DNA from: Rhodocyclales bacterium
GTDB taxonomy: Bacteria > Pseudomonadota > Gammaproteobacteria > Burkholderiales > Rhodocyclaceae
Assembly: GCA_016235765.1 (NCBI GenBank)
Contig: JACRIZ010000045.1
Span: 1 to 45,723 of the forward strand
DNA: 45,723 nt
Reading direction: 5' to 3'
Position numbers and translations under genes: made by a program. Positions 15,832 to 23,421 of the stretch are shown here, in pieces. Each line of letters begins with the position of its first letter. Positions within the stretch are counted from its first letter, which is position 1. The notes beneath the pieces are model-generated. The model saw only the letters and a program-made list of their open reading frames with translations. It ran no database searches and was not told the origin of the DNA.

Positions 15832-18014
15832 TGAACGCACGCAGCCGCTTTGCCCTGGCCCTGGTCGTCCTCGGCCTGCTGATGACCGGGCCGTTCGTTC
15901 TGACCGCTGCGTTGCTGTTTGCCGACGCCCAGGAAGCCGAGCGCCAGGCGCTGCTGGAGATCATGGCACCACGCCTGCCCCTCGGCGCGCTGATCACGAC
16001 GTTCGGTTTCATCCTCGGCGTCGTCGTTTTGCGCACGCTGTTCCGGCAGTATGTCAAGGGCTTGTCGAGCATGTCCGAGAAGCTGCGCCTGATGCTCTCG
16101 GCCAACCGGCATTACCGGGTCGATGCCGAGGGACCGCCCGAGGTGCAGGCGCTGGCCCAGGCCGCCAACGACCTCGCCCAGCAGCGTGACGAGCTGCTGA
16201 CTGACGTCGAGGCGCAGATCGCCCATGCCAAGCAGTCGGTCGAAGAGGAAAAGAACCGGCTCGCGGCCCTGATGTCGGAGCTGGCGCTCGGCGTCGTCGT
16301 GTGCAACCTCGACGGCCGCATCCTCCTGTACAACAATCGCGCCCGCCTGCAGTTCAAGGCGCTGGCGCAGGGGCCGACCTCGATGGCCGGCGGCGCGCTG
16401 ATCGGGCTGGGGCGCTCGATCTTCGCCATCCTGGAACGCGGCCAGATCACCCACGCGCTGGAGAACATCCAGCGGCGACTGCGCAAGGGCAGTTCCGAAC
16501 CGGTGGCCAACTTCATTACCACCACGCGCAGCGGCCAGTTGCTGCGCGCCCAGATGGCCGCGGTGGTCGGTACGCCGGCCGAGGAGGGCGGCGAGGTGCC
16601 GGTCACCGGCTACGTGCTGACCATCGAGAACATCACGCGCAGCTTCGAGCGCGAGACCGAGCGCGACCAGGTGATCCACTCGCTTTCCGACGGCTCGCGG
16701 CCGGCCCTGGCCAGTCTGCGCGCGGCGGTGGAAATGCTCCGGCAACACCCGGACATGGACGGGCCGACGCGCGAGCGCTTCGTCGGCGTCATCGAGGAAG
16801 AGGCGACGCGCATGAGCCGGGTCCTCGATCGCACCATGACCGAATTCTCGGATTCGCTGAAGACCCGCTGGCCGCTCGAGGACGTCCTCGGTGTGGATCT
16901 GGTGGCGGCCGCCGCGCAGCGTCTCGAGACCCGCCTGAAGCTGCCGACCAAGACCGAGAGCCTGGCCGAGGACCTCTGGATTCGTGCCGATTCCTTCTCG
17001 CTGCTGCAGGCGATCACCTTCCTGGCGTCGCATTTGCAGGACCATTACGAAATCCGCGAACTGCGTTTCCGGCTCTCATCCGAAGGCCACATGGCTTTCG
17101 TGGACCTCATCTGGTCCGGCATTCCGGTATCGTCGGAGACGCTCTACACCTGGGAGCTGGAGCCGATGACCGTCGGCGCCGAGGTGAACCCGCTGACGCT
17201 GCGCGACGTGATCGAACGCCACGGCGGCGAGATCTGGTACCAGCGCGAAAAGGCCGCGCACCGCGCCTTCTTCCGCCTCGTGCTGCCGGTGGCGGCGACG
17301 CCCGAGGTCAATCCCGAAGCGGTTGCCGCCTATCAGCATGCCGGGCGCAGTGAAAGCCGGCCCGAGTACTACGACTTCAACCTGTTCAATTTCCAGGACA
17401 GCGGCATCGATCTCGACCGCAAGCTATCCGAACTGGCCTACACGGTATTCGATACCGAGACGACTGGCCTCGAGCCCTCGAACGGCGACGAGATCATCCA
17501 GGTCGGCGCAGTGCGCATCGTGAACGGCCGCCTGTTGCGCCAGGAAATCTTCGATCAGCTCGTCGATCCGCGCATCCCGATCAAGCCGGAAGGCATTCCG
17601 ATCCACGGCATCACCGAGGACATGGTGCGCGGCCAGCCGACCATCGACATGGTCCTGCCGGCCTTCCACGAGTTCTGCACCGACACCGTGCTGGTCGCCC
17701 ACAACGCGGCCTTCGACATGCGTTTCCTGCAACTCAAGGAGGAGCGGACCGGCATTCGCTTCCAGCAGCCCGTGCTGGATACCTTGCTGCTCTCGGCGGT
17801 GATTCATCCCAATCAGGAGTCGCACCGGCTGGAGAGCATTTCCGAACGGCTCGGCATCAACGTGATCGGGCGCCATACCGCACTCGGCGACTCCTTCGTG
17901 ACCGGCGAGGTGTTCCTGAAGATTGTCGGCCTGCTCAACGCCATGGGCATCCATACGCTGCGCCAGGCGCTCGATGCGGCGCAGAAGACCTACCTGGCGC
18001 GGGTCAAGTACTGA
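15831..18014 (+). CDS. degenerate histidine kinase fused to DEDDh 3'-5' exonuclease
   Basis: 727 residues. Two membrane helices (about 5-27 and 45-65), a HAMP-like coiled segment, a PAS-like domain (about 145-265, with VVCNLDGRILLYNNRARLQ), then a region aligning with HisKA-HATPase but lacking key residues. SDGSRPALASLRAAVEML (286-303) lines up with SHELRTPLTSIRAFSEML of the operon's true kinase, putting Asp287 where the phosphoacceptor His belongs; N-box and G-box residues are also lost. Residues about 535-715 are a DnaQ-family exonuclease with all five DEDDh residues: Asp541 and Glu543 in FDTETTG, Asp in AAFDMRF, His and Asp in GRHTALGDS. The nuclease therefore looks active and cytoplasmic, while the kinase half is probably a regulated scaffold. 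Its ATG overlaps the receiver stop by 1 bp. Confidence 0.9.
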   Translation: MNARSRFALALVVLGLLMTGPFVLTAALLFADAQEAERQALLEIMAPRLPLGALITTFGFILGVVVLRTLFRQYVKGLSSMSEKLRLMLSANRHYRVDAEGPPEVQALAQAANDLAQQRDELLTDVEAQIAHAKQSVEEEKNRLAALMSELALGVVVCNLDGRILLYNNRARLQFKALAQGPTSMAGGALIGLGRSIFAILERGQITHALENIQRRLRKGSSEPVANFITTTRSGQLLRAQMAAVVGTPAEEGGEVPVTGYVLTIENITRSFERETERDQVIHSLSDGSRPALASLRAAVEMLRQHPDMDGPTRERFVGVIEEEATRMSRVLDRTMTEFSDSLKTRWPLEDVLGVDLVAAAAQRLETRLKLPTKTESLAEDLWIRADSFSLLQAITFLASHLQDHYEIRELRFRLSSEGHMAFVDLIWSGIPVSSETLYTWELEPMTVGAEVNPLTLRDVIERHGGEIWYQREKAAHRAFFRLVLPVAATPEVNPEAVAAYQHAGRSESRPEYYDFNLFNFQDSGIDLDRKLSELAYTVFDTETTGLEPSNGDEIIQVGAVRIVNGRLLRQEIFDQLVDPRIPIKPEGIPIHGITEDMVRGQPTIDMVLPAFHEFCTDTVLVAHNAAFDMRFLQLKEERTGIRFQQPVLDTLLLSAVIHPNQESHRLESISERLGINVIGRHTALGDSFVTGEVFLKIVGLLNAMGIHTLRQALDAAQKTYLARVKY

Positions 18015-18030
18015 GCGGAGACCGCCCGCC

Positions 18031-19107
18031 GTGAATGCCATCCCTTCTCTGTTGCCGCTGGCCGACGAGGTCGACGATCTTGCCCGGCGCACCGATGCGG
18101 CGACAGATGTCGGGACGCTGGCGGAACTGGCTTCCGAGGCGCGCGGCCTGGCGATCGGGCTGATCGACCAGGATGCCGGTGCCGGCATCGTCACCCACGC
18201 GCTGTCCGCACTGAACGATCGCCTGACCCGGCGCCTCGTCGCGCTGGTCGCACCGCGCCACCGCCTGCCGGCGGCCGGCTGGTGCTGGCTGACGATGGGG
18301 TCGGAAGGCCGCGGCGAGCAGACCTTCGTCACCGACCAGGACAACGGCCTCGTTTTCAGCGCCGCGGACCATGCCGAAGCGCGCATGCTGCGGCCGCTGT
18401 TCCTGGCCATGGCTCGCGAGGTCAACAATGCGCTCGATGCCTGCGGCTTTCCGCTCTGCAAGGGCGGCATCATGGCCGGCAACGAGCAGTGGTGCCTGTC
18501 GGTCGAGGAGTGGCAGCGGCACTTCAGCGCCTGGATCCTGACGCCGGAGCCGCAGGCGCTGCTCAATGCCACCATCTTCTTCGATTTCCGCGCCCAGCAT
18601 GGCGACGAGTCGCTGGCGCTCGCCTTGCGCCAGCACCTGCAGCGCCTGGCGCCGCAGGCGGCCGGCTTCCTGCACATGATGGCCGCCAACGCGGTGGCGG
18701 TCGAGCCGCCGCTCGGCCGCCTGCGCGATTTCGTCAGCGAGGAAGGCCAGCAGGGCCGCGTCGACCTCAAGAAGCACGGCTCGCGGCTGTTCGTCGACGC
18801 CGCGCGCGTGTTCGCGCTCTCGGCGGGCATTGCATCCGTCGCCACGGTACCGCGGCTGCGCGAGTCAGTCCTGGCGGTACGCCTCAACGGCCAGGACATG
18901 GCGGCCGCCGTGCTCGCCTTTCGTCACCTGCAGCGCATCCGGCTGCTCGACCAGCATCGCAAACTGGCCGCCGGCCAGGTACCCGACAACCTGCTCGATC
19001 CCGACACCCTCAATGCGCTGGATCGCCGCATCCTCGTCGAGAGCCTCAAGCAGGCCCGCCGACTGCAGCATGCGCTCCAGCAGACCTTCCGCCTTGAAGG
19101 CCTATAA
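18031..19107 (+). CDS. DUF294-type putative nucleotidyltransferase (no CBS domains)
   Basis: 358 residues. The nucleotidyltransferase core shows WLTMGSEGRGEQTFVTDQD, i.e. Gly90-Ser91 and the catalytic pair Asp102/Asp104, with CGFPLCKGGIMAGNEQWCLS and LLNATIFFDFRA typical of DUF294. Residues about 215-350 match the helical DUF294_C domain (VEPPLGRLRDF, GSRLFVDAARVFAL, FRHLQRIRL). The fold is related to GlnD/GlnE-type nucleotidyltransferases, but the acceptor (protein, nucleotide or other) is unknown for this family. It starts at GTG 18031, 16 bp after the exonuclease fusion. It is a paralogue of the next gene but lacks the N-terminal CBS pair; residues 1-80 form a helical region instead, perhaps a dimer or partner surface. 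Confidence 0.88.
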   Translation: MNAIPSLLPLADEVDDLARRTDAATDVGTLAELASEARGLAIGLIDQDAGAGIVTHALSALNDRLTRRLVALVAPRHRLPAAGWCWLTMGSEGRGEQTFVTDQDNGLVFSAADHAEARMLRPLFLAMAREVNNALDACGFPLCKGGIMAGNEQWCLSVEEWQRHFSAWILTPEPQALLNATIFFDFRAQHGDESLALALRQHLQRLAPQAAGFLHMMAANAVAVEPPLGRLRDFVSEEGQQGRVDLKKHGSRLFVDAARVFALSAGIASVATVPRLRESVLAVRLNGQDMAAAVLAFRHLQRIRLLDQHRKLAAGQVPDNLLDPDTLNALDRRILVESLKQARRLQHALQQTFRLEGL

Positions 19108-19152
19108 TCGCCGCGCATCCCGCCCGCCCCGGCGTCCATTCCGCTATCGATC

Positions 19153-20586
19153 ATGGCCAACGTCCGCCAGACCTTGCACAGCCAACTGGCTGCGCTGATC
19201 CGCCGCAAGCCCGTCACCGTCACCCCGGATGCGACGCTGCGCGAAGCCGTACAGACGATGTCCGAGCATCGCATCGGCTCCATCGTTGTCGTGGAGCCGG
19301 AGAGCGGCCGGCCGATCGGCATCTTTACCCTGCGCGACCTGTTGCACCGGGTTGTCGCCAAGGACGGCGACCTCGACCAGATGATCATCTCGGTGATGAG
19401 CGACTCGGCTCTCGTGATGCTCAACTGGCGCGGCACGGCCTACCAGGCGGCGCTGGTGATGGCGCGTCACGGCATCCATCACGTCATCGTCGTCGATGCG
19501 TCGGATCGGCTGGTCGGCATCATTTCGCAGGAAGACATCTACGAACTGCAGAGCGGCGGCGGCAAGGCGATTTCCGGCGCCATCCGTACCGCGCGCGACA
19601 TGGAGGGGCTGATCGCGGCGGCCGACGACATCCGTCGCCTGGCCATGCGCTCGCTGGCCGAAGGTGCCGCGGCGGAACCGCTGACGCAACTCATCTCTTC
19701 GCTCAACGACCACCTTACGGTGCGCGTCATCGAATTGACGAAATTCGATTTCGATCTGCCCAGGATCGAATGGTGCTGGCTGTCGTTCGGTTCCGAGGGG
19801 CGCTACGAGCAGACGTTGTCGACCGACCAGGACAACGGCCTGCTGTTCGAGGCCGGCGCGGACGATGCCGAGGCATTGCGCCAGCGCTTCCTGCCGTTCG
19901 CGCTCAAGGTCAACGAGCGGCTCGCCGAGTGCGGCTTCCCGCTCTGCAAGGGCAATGTCATGGCCAGCAATCCCGAGCTCTGCCTGTCGAAGGAGGAGTG
20001 GCGGCGGAAGTTCGCGGCCTGGATGCAGTCGAACAATCCCCAGTCGCTGCTCAACGCGACCATCTACTTCGACTTCCGCGCGCTCTACGGGGCGGAAGGT
20101 CCGGTCGAGGAATTGCGCAACTGGCTGCTGGCCAACATCCCGTCGGCGACGCTGTTCCTGCGCTTCATGGCCGGCAACGCGGTGCAGGTCGAACCGCCGT
20201 TGGGGCTGTTGCGCGATTTCGTGTTCGACAAGAACGAGGAGTTCCCCCACACCCTCGATCTCAAGGCCGGTGGTGCCCGGCTGTTCGTCGATGCGGCGCG
20301 CATCCTGGCGCTGGCCAGCGGCGTCGGCGCGACCGGCACGGCCGAGCGGCTGCGCGCGCTGGCTGAGCGCGGCAAACTCGGGCGTGAGGACATCGGCGCG
20401 CTGGTGCAGGGTTTTTTCGTCATCCAGGAACTGCGCCTGCGCATCCAGCAGGCCGGCACGCCGGCCGGGCTGGCCAACCGCATCGATCCCGAGACGCTGA
20501 ACGAGTTTGACCGCCTGATCCTGAAGGAGGCGTTCAAGCAGGCGAAGAAGCTGCAGGGCCGCCTGCAGATGGAGTATCGGCTCTAG
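19153..20586 (+). CDS. CBS-pair plus DUF294 putative nucleotidyltransferase
   Basis: 477 residues. Two CBS motifs at about 12-70 (VTVTPDATLREAVQTM, IGIFTLRDLL) and 78-133 (ARHGIHHVIVVDASDRLVGIISQEDI) form a likely adenosine-nucleotide-binding module. A nucleotidyltransferase core follows with WLSFGSEGRYEQTLSTDQDNG (read as Gly213-Ser214, Asp225/Asp227), then DUF294_C. The paralogue at 18031 shares the same core and C-terminus. No cyclic-nucleotide-binding domain is seen, unlike longer members of this family. It is the last gene of the symporter-kinase operon; its stop overlaps that of the convergent Cys-rich protein gene by 4 bp (CTAG). The CBS pair suggests control by AMP/ATP or a related nucleotide, which is inference from family knowledge. 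Confidence 0.92.
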   Translation: MANVRQTLHSQLAALIRRKPVTVTPDATLREAVQTMSEHRIGSIVVVEPESGRPIGIFTLRDLLHRVVAKDGDLDQMIISVMSDSALVMLNWRGTAYQAALVMARHGIHHVIVVDASDRLVGIISQEDIYELQSGGGKAISGAIRTARDMEGLIAAADDIRRLAMRSLAEGAAAEPLTQLISSLNDHLTVRVIELTKFDFDLPRIEWCWLSFGSEGRYEQTLSTDQDNGLLFEAGADDAEALRQRFLPFALKVNERLAECGFPLCKGNVMASNPELCLSKEEWRRKFAAWMQSNNPQSLLNATIYFDFRALYGAEGPVEELRNWLLANIPSATLFLRFMAGNAVQVEPPLGLLRDFVFDKNEEFPHTLDLKAGGARLFVDAARILALASGVGATGTAERLRALAERGKLGREDIGALVQGFFVIQELRLRIQQAGTPAGLANRIDPETLNEFDRLILKEAFKQAKKLQGRLQMEYRL

Positions 20587-21269
20587 TCGGCGAGTTTGTC
20601 CGAAGCGGTTCCGTTCGCCGCGCCGCAGGCCGACTTGCATTCGCCGTGCGTGGTCAGGCAGGATTCGCAGGCAGCGCCGCTGCAGCGCTTCTGGCAGGTC
20701 CACAGCTTGTCGGCGCAGGCGCGCACGCAGTTGTTCCAGCCGACCTGTCTCTCGGTCGGCGGCGTGTCGACGGGCAGGCGCAGCGCGCCGCCGCCGGTGG
20801 GCCGGCAGTGGGTGATGTCGATGTTGCGCATCGGTCCGGGCAGCAGTTGCCATTCCGCTTCGGAGAACGAGAGTTCAGCCTGCAGGGCGGGCAGATCCTC
20901 GCGCTTCACCGCCTCGCTGCCGACCAGCGTGTTGGCCGCCATGCAGTCGGCCAGCCGCGCCCGGGCCAGGGCAATCATCCTGCCGGAATCGCCCAGGCCG
21001 TGGCGGGCGCATTCGTTCGAGTACAGGAACAGCCGTGCTGCGAAAGTCAGCCGCTGCAACACGCCGGGGTTGTAGCGGATGGTGACCTGGCTGCCGTCCG
21101 TGACGGTCCTGACCAGCAGCGTCTGCTGGTAGTCCTCCGCGGCGGGCAGGGTCTTGCCCCTGCCGTCTACGCAACTCTCGAAGGTCATCGCATCGGCGGC
21201 CGCTGCCGGCCACGAGACAACCAGGGCCATGCAGGCCACGAACGTTCGGGACCAGATCTTCATCGACAT
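20583..21269 (-). CDS. Cys-rich exported protein of unknown function
   Basis: About 228 residues, with a clear signal peptide (IWSRTFVACMALVVSWPAAAADA) indicating export to the periplasm. The mature protein has twelve cysteines, eight of them packed near the C-terminus in the spacing CX3C-X6-CX3C-X4-CX2C-X6-CX3C, suggestive of a disulfide-knotted or metal-binding knot. I do not recognise the family. Start choice: the ATG at 21269 (MSMKIW) follows a GGATGGA ribosome site; in-frame starts further up extend an unnatural N-terminus. Divergent from the DsrC-like operon, so the two share a 150-bp control region. The even number of cysteines suggests full disulfide pairing. Confidence 0.75.
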   Translation of the reverse strand: MSMKIWSRTFVACMALVVSWPAAAADAMTFESCVDGRGKTLPAAEDYQQTLLVRTVTDGSQVTIRYNPGVLQRLTFAARLFLYSNECARHGLGDSGRMIALARARLADCMAANTLVGSEAVKREDLPALQAELSFSEAEWQLLPGPMRNIDITHCRPTGGGALRLPVDTPPTERQVGWNNCVRACADKLWTCQKRCSGAACESCLTTHGECKSACGAANGTASDKLAD

Positions 21270-21335
21270 CGCGCGTCCATCCATGTGGCGGTGAAAGGCG
21301 AAACATACGCGAAAGGACAGGATCGGCAAACGGTG

Positions 21336-21364
21336 TTGACAAGCACGACAGCGAAGTCTTTAAT
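21336..21364 (+). promoter_or_regulatory. sigma-70-type promoter of the DsrC-like operon
   Basis: A perfect -35 TTGACA (21336-21341), a 17-bp spacer and a -10 TTTAAT (21359-21364). Predicted transcription start about 21371, giving a 50-base leader with the strong ribosome site AAGGAGGA before the ATG at 21422. It is the best promoter match I found in the window. Confidence 0.85.
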
Positions 21365-21367
21365 GAA

Positions 21368-21383
21368 ACTGTACCAAAACAGT
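21368..21383. promoter_or_regulatory. ACTGT-N6-ACAGT inverted repeat at the transcription start
   Basis: Perfect 5-bp arms ACTGT and ACAGT six bases apart, placed directly over the predicted +1 of the promoter at 21336-21364. The position suits a repressor operator. The spacing is two bases shorter than a LexA box, so LexA is not the likely binder; the regulator is unknown. Confidence 0.45.
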
Positions 21384-21421
21384 AGGGTATTAACCTGGAA
21401 CAGGTCGCGAAGGAGGATTCC

Positions 21422-21787
21422 ATGTACGACATCAACAAATTCATCGGCAACCAGCGGATGCAGACAACGGATCCGGAAGGTCACTTGGCCGGCCTCGATC
21501 GTTGGTCACCGCTGCACGCCAACCGGATTGCGGAGGAGGAGGGGCTGGAACTCAGCGAGGAGCACTGGCAGGTCATTTTCTGCCTGCGCGAATGGTTTCG
21601 CGAGTACGGCCCGGACTGGACGGCGCGCCAGATGACGCATCAGTTGGAACGCGACTATGCCGACATGGGCGGGCGCCGCTATCTCTATGATCTGTTTCCC
21701 CACGGGCCGCTGGCCCAGGGCTGCCGCCTGGCCGGTCTGCCGCTGCCGCACGGTACCCTGAACAGGTCATTCGGCAGCGTGCATTGA
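21422..21787 (+). CDS. DsrC/TusE-family sulfur-carrier-like protein lacking the C-terminal cysteine
   Basis: 121 residues. The family fold is clear: LSEEHWQVIFCLREWFREYG, then GGRRYLYDLFPHGPLAQGCRLAGLP. DsrC proteins carry two cysteines on a flexible C-terminal arm, CysB in QGCR and CysA penultimate; TusE keeps only CysA. Here CysB is present (Cys101), but the position of CysA, eleven residues on, is Thr112, and the chain runs nine residues further (ending NRSFGSVH). It therefore cannot form the CysA-CysB trisulfide or disulfide of DsrC or carry the TusE persulfide, and is more likely a regulatory or redox variant, possibly using Cys101 alone. First gene of an operon with a small unknown and a ferredoxin-NADP reductase; no dsrAB, tus or sox genes are nearby. 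Confidence 0.88.
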   Translation: MYDINKFIGNQRMQTTDPEGHLAGLDRWSPLHANRIAEEEGLELSEEHWQVIFCLREWFREYGPDWTARQMTHQLERDYADMGGRRYLYDLFPHGPLAQGCRLAGLPLPHGTLNRSFGSVH

Positions 21788-21799
21788 AGGAGGAAGACC

Positions 21800-22060
21800 A
21801 TGAAGGCCGAGAAGCTGATCTACTATGTCAGTGCGCGGCCCGAAGCTTATGAATATTGGGGCGAGATCGGCCGCGACGAGGCAAGACACATCGCGGACCT
21901 GATCGCCCATCGGGCCGTCGAGCAGTTTCCGAACATCGAGTTCCGTGTCGACGATGCCTGGCACGATCACCTGCCGGGCATGGAACTGGTTGCCGCGCAC
22001 ATCGATGCCAATTGGCAGAAGTGGGTGGCCGAGGCAGCCACCCTCCAGTCGGCTGCCTGA
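21800..22060 (+). CDS. small conserved-looking protein of unknown function
   Basis: 86 residues, no recognised family, no signal peptide and no membrane helix. Acidic and rich in aromatic residues (YEYWGEIGRDEARH, VDDAWHDHLPGMEL, HIDANWQKW); the histidines and acidic residues could bind metal, but no motif is decisive. It is preceded by a strong GAAGGAGGAAG ribosome site and lies 12 bp after the DsrC-like gene and 21 bp before the ferredoxin-NADP reductase, so it is clearly part of this operon. Good codon use and operon position support a real gene. Confidence 0.75.
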   Translation: MKAEKLIYYVSARPEAYEYWGEIGRDEARHIADLIAHRAVEQFPNIEFRVDDAWHDHLPGMELVAAHIDANWQKWVAEAATLQSAA

Positions 22061-22081
22061 ACTGCCGGCCGGTACCCAGCG

Positions 22082-22891
22082 ATGAATGCCAGACTGCCGA
22101 CCGAAGCGGTTCTGCCGCCGATCGCGGCACCGAAGTGGCGCGAGGAACGCGTCATCCGCTACTGGCAATGGACACCGCAGCTCGTATCGTTCCGGACCAC
22201 CCGCCATCCGGAGTTTCGCTTCGTCCCCGGACGCTATGCGCGCCTGGGACTGGCTGTCCCGGACGGCGAAATCGTCTGGCGGCCATTCTCGATGGTTTCC
22301 GCCGCGGCCGACGACTTCCTTGAGTTCCTGGTGGTGTTGATCGATGGCGGCGAATTCTCGCGCCGGCTGGCGGACCTGAGGATCGGCGATCCGGTGCTGA
22401 TGGAAAAGCCGAGCTTCGGCTTCCTGACGCTCGATCAACTGGCGCCCGGCGAAACGCTCTGGATGTTCGCCAGCGGCAGCGGGCTGGGGCCGTTCATGTC
22501 CATCCTGCACGACCAGGCGCCATGGCGCTCCTACAAGCACCTGGTGCTGGTCCATAGCGTGCGCCACGCGACGGACCTCGCCTACAGGGATGACATCGAA
22601 GCCATCCGCGATGCCCATGCGGCCATGGGCCTGGGTGCGGACCTGCGCTACTTGCCGGTGGTGACGCGCGAGCAGTTGCCCGGTGTGCTGTCGGCCCGCA
22701 TTCCGCAAATGCTGGATGCCGGCGTGCTCGAGGCCGCGGCGGGGATTCCGCTCGAGGTGGGCAATTCCCGGGCCATGGTCTGCGGCAATCCGGACCTGGC
22801 CAAGGAAATGCGCAGCCTGCTGAAGGTACGCGGCTTTGCGACCAGCCGGCGCGGCGCATCCGGCCAGATGGCGTTCGAGAAGTACTGGTGA
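22082..22891 (+). CDS. fpr: ferredoxin/flavodoxin-NADP+ reductase
   Basis: FAD enzyme moving electrons between NADPH and ferredoxin or flavodoxin; cytoplasmic. 269 residues, matching the short bacterial Fpr class. FAD-binding motif FVPGRYARLGL (RxYS-type region about 48-60) with WRPFSMVSAA, the NADP-binding FASGSGLGPFMSILHD (about residues 139-155), CGNPDLAKEM, and an aromatic C-terminus EKYW that stacks on FAD in this class. It is third in the DsrC-like operon, which suggests the operon delivers reducing power to a sulfur or ferredoxin-dependent step. It could also simply supply ferredoxin reduction generally; no ferredoxin gene is adjacent. It ends 9 bp before the convergent STAS-like gene. 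Confidence 0.92.
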   Translation: MNARLPTEAVLPPIAAPKWREERVIRYWQWTPQLVSFRTTRHPEFRFVPGRYARLGLAVPDGEIVWRPFSMVSAAADDFLEFLVVLIDGGEFSRRLADLRIGDPVLMEKPSFGFLTLDQLAPGETLWMFASGSGLGPFMSILHDQAPWRSYKHLVLVHSVRHATDLAYRDDIEAIRDAHAAMGLGADLRYLPVVTREQLPGVLSARIPQMLDAGVLEAAAGIPLEVGNSRAMVCGNPDLAKEMRSLLKVRGFATSRRGASGQMAFEKYW

Positions 22892-22900
22892 CCCCGGCTG

Positions 22901-23320
22901 CTACTCGGCGGCGCCGGATGCGCACGAGTGCGCTTCGAGACTGGCCGCGAGCCATTGCTCCGCCGCCGCGACCGAGTTGAAGACCCGCACCGGCAGGCCG
23001 CGGTTGCCGGTCACGTGTTGTATGAAAGTCAGCAGTTCGGCCGGCGCCTTGGCGTCGACATAGGCAACCGCCCTGAAGATTCCCGTATCGCGCTTGCCGT
23101 GCTCGGCTGCAATCTCGAAAATGTCCCACAACGCCAGGCGCGGACCCTGCAGGCGTGCCTCGATCAAGGCATGGGTGCAGCCTCGGTCAATGCACTCCTG
23201 AAGCCCCTGCCGCAGGTATCCGGCCACGGCGTCGCGGCTGTTGGTGCCGGTCACGATGCCATGCAGGTAGCCAGGCTTCTGTAGGATCTTCAGTTCGTAG
23301 TCCAAGGCGACGTCTGTCAA
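22901..23320 (-). CDS. STAS/SpoIIAA-like small protein
   Basis: About 139 residues, soluble. The pattern of alternating strands and helices, FRAVAYVDAKAPAEL mid-chain and the ending LPVRVFNSVAAAEQWLAA, resembles STAS/SEC14-like proteins in which the last helix reads (F/Y)xSxEEAxxWL. Function unknown; such proteins usually bind partner proteins or lipids. The start is uncertain: there is no ATG or GTG, so TTG 23320 or TTG 23305 must be used, with no strong ribosome site for either. Three cysteines, two of them in ordinary positions. Stands alone, convergent with fpr. Confidence 0.55.
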   Translation of the reverse strand: MTDVALDYELKILQKPGYLHGIVTGTNSRDAVAGYLRQGLQECIDRGCTHALIEARLQGPRLALWDIFEIAAEHGKRDTGIFRAVAYVDAKAPAELLTFIQHVTGNRGLPVRVFNSVAAAEQWLAASLEAHSCASGAAE

Positions 23321-23421
23321 TGCGGGAATGACGATGACAGAACATTACTACGATACCAACGGGATAGGCAACTGGAATACGGGGCGCCGCTGGTTGGCTT
23401 TCTGTGGCGCGGTCAGACAAC

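Noticed and set aside
21368-21383. LexA (SOS) box reading of ACTGT-N6-ACAGT
   Set aside because: LexA sites need CTGT and ACAG separated by 8 bases; here the gap is 6. Kept only as an unassigned operator candidate.
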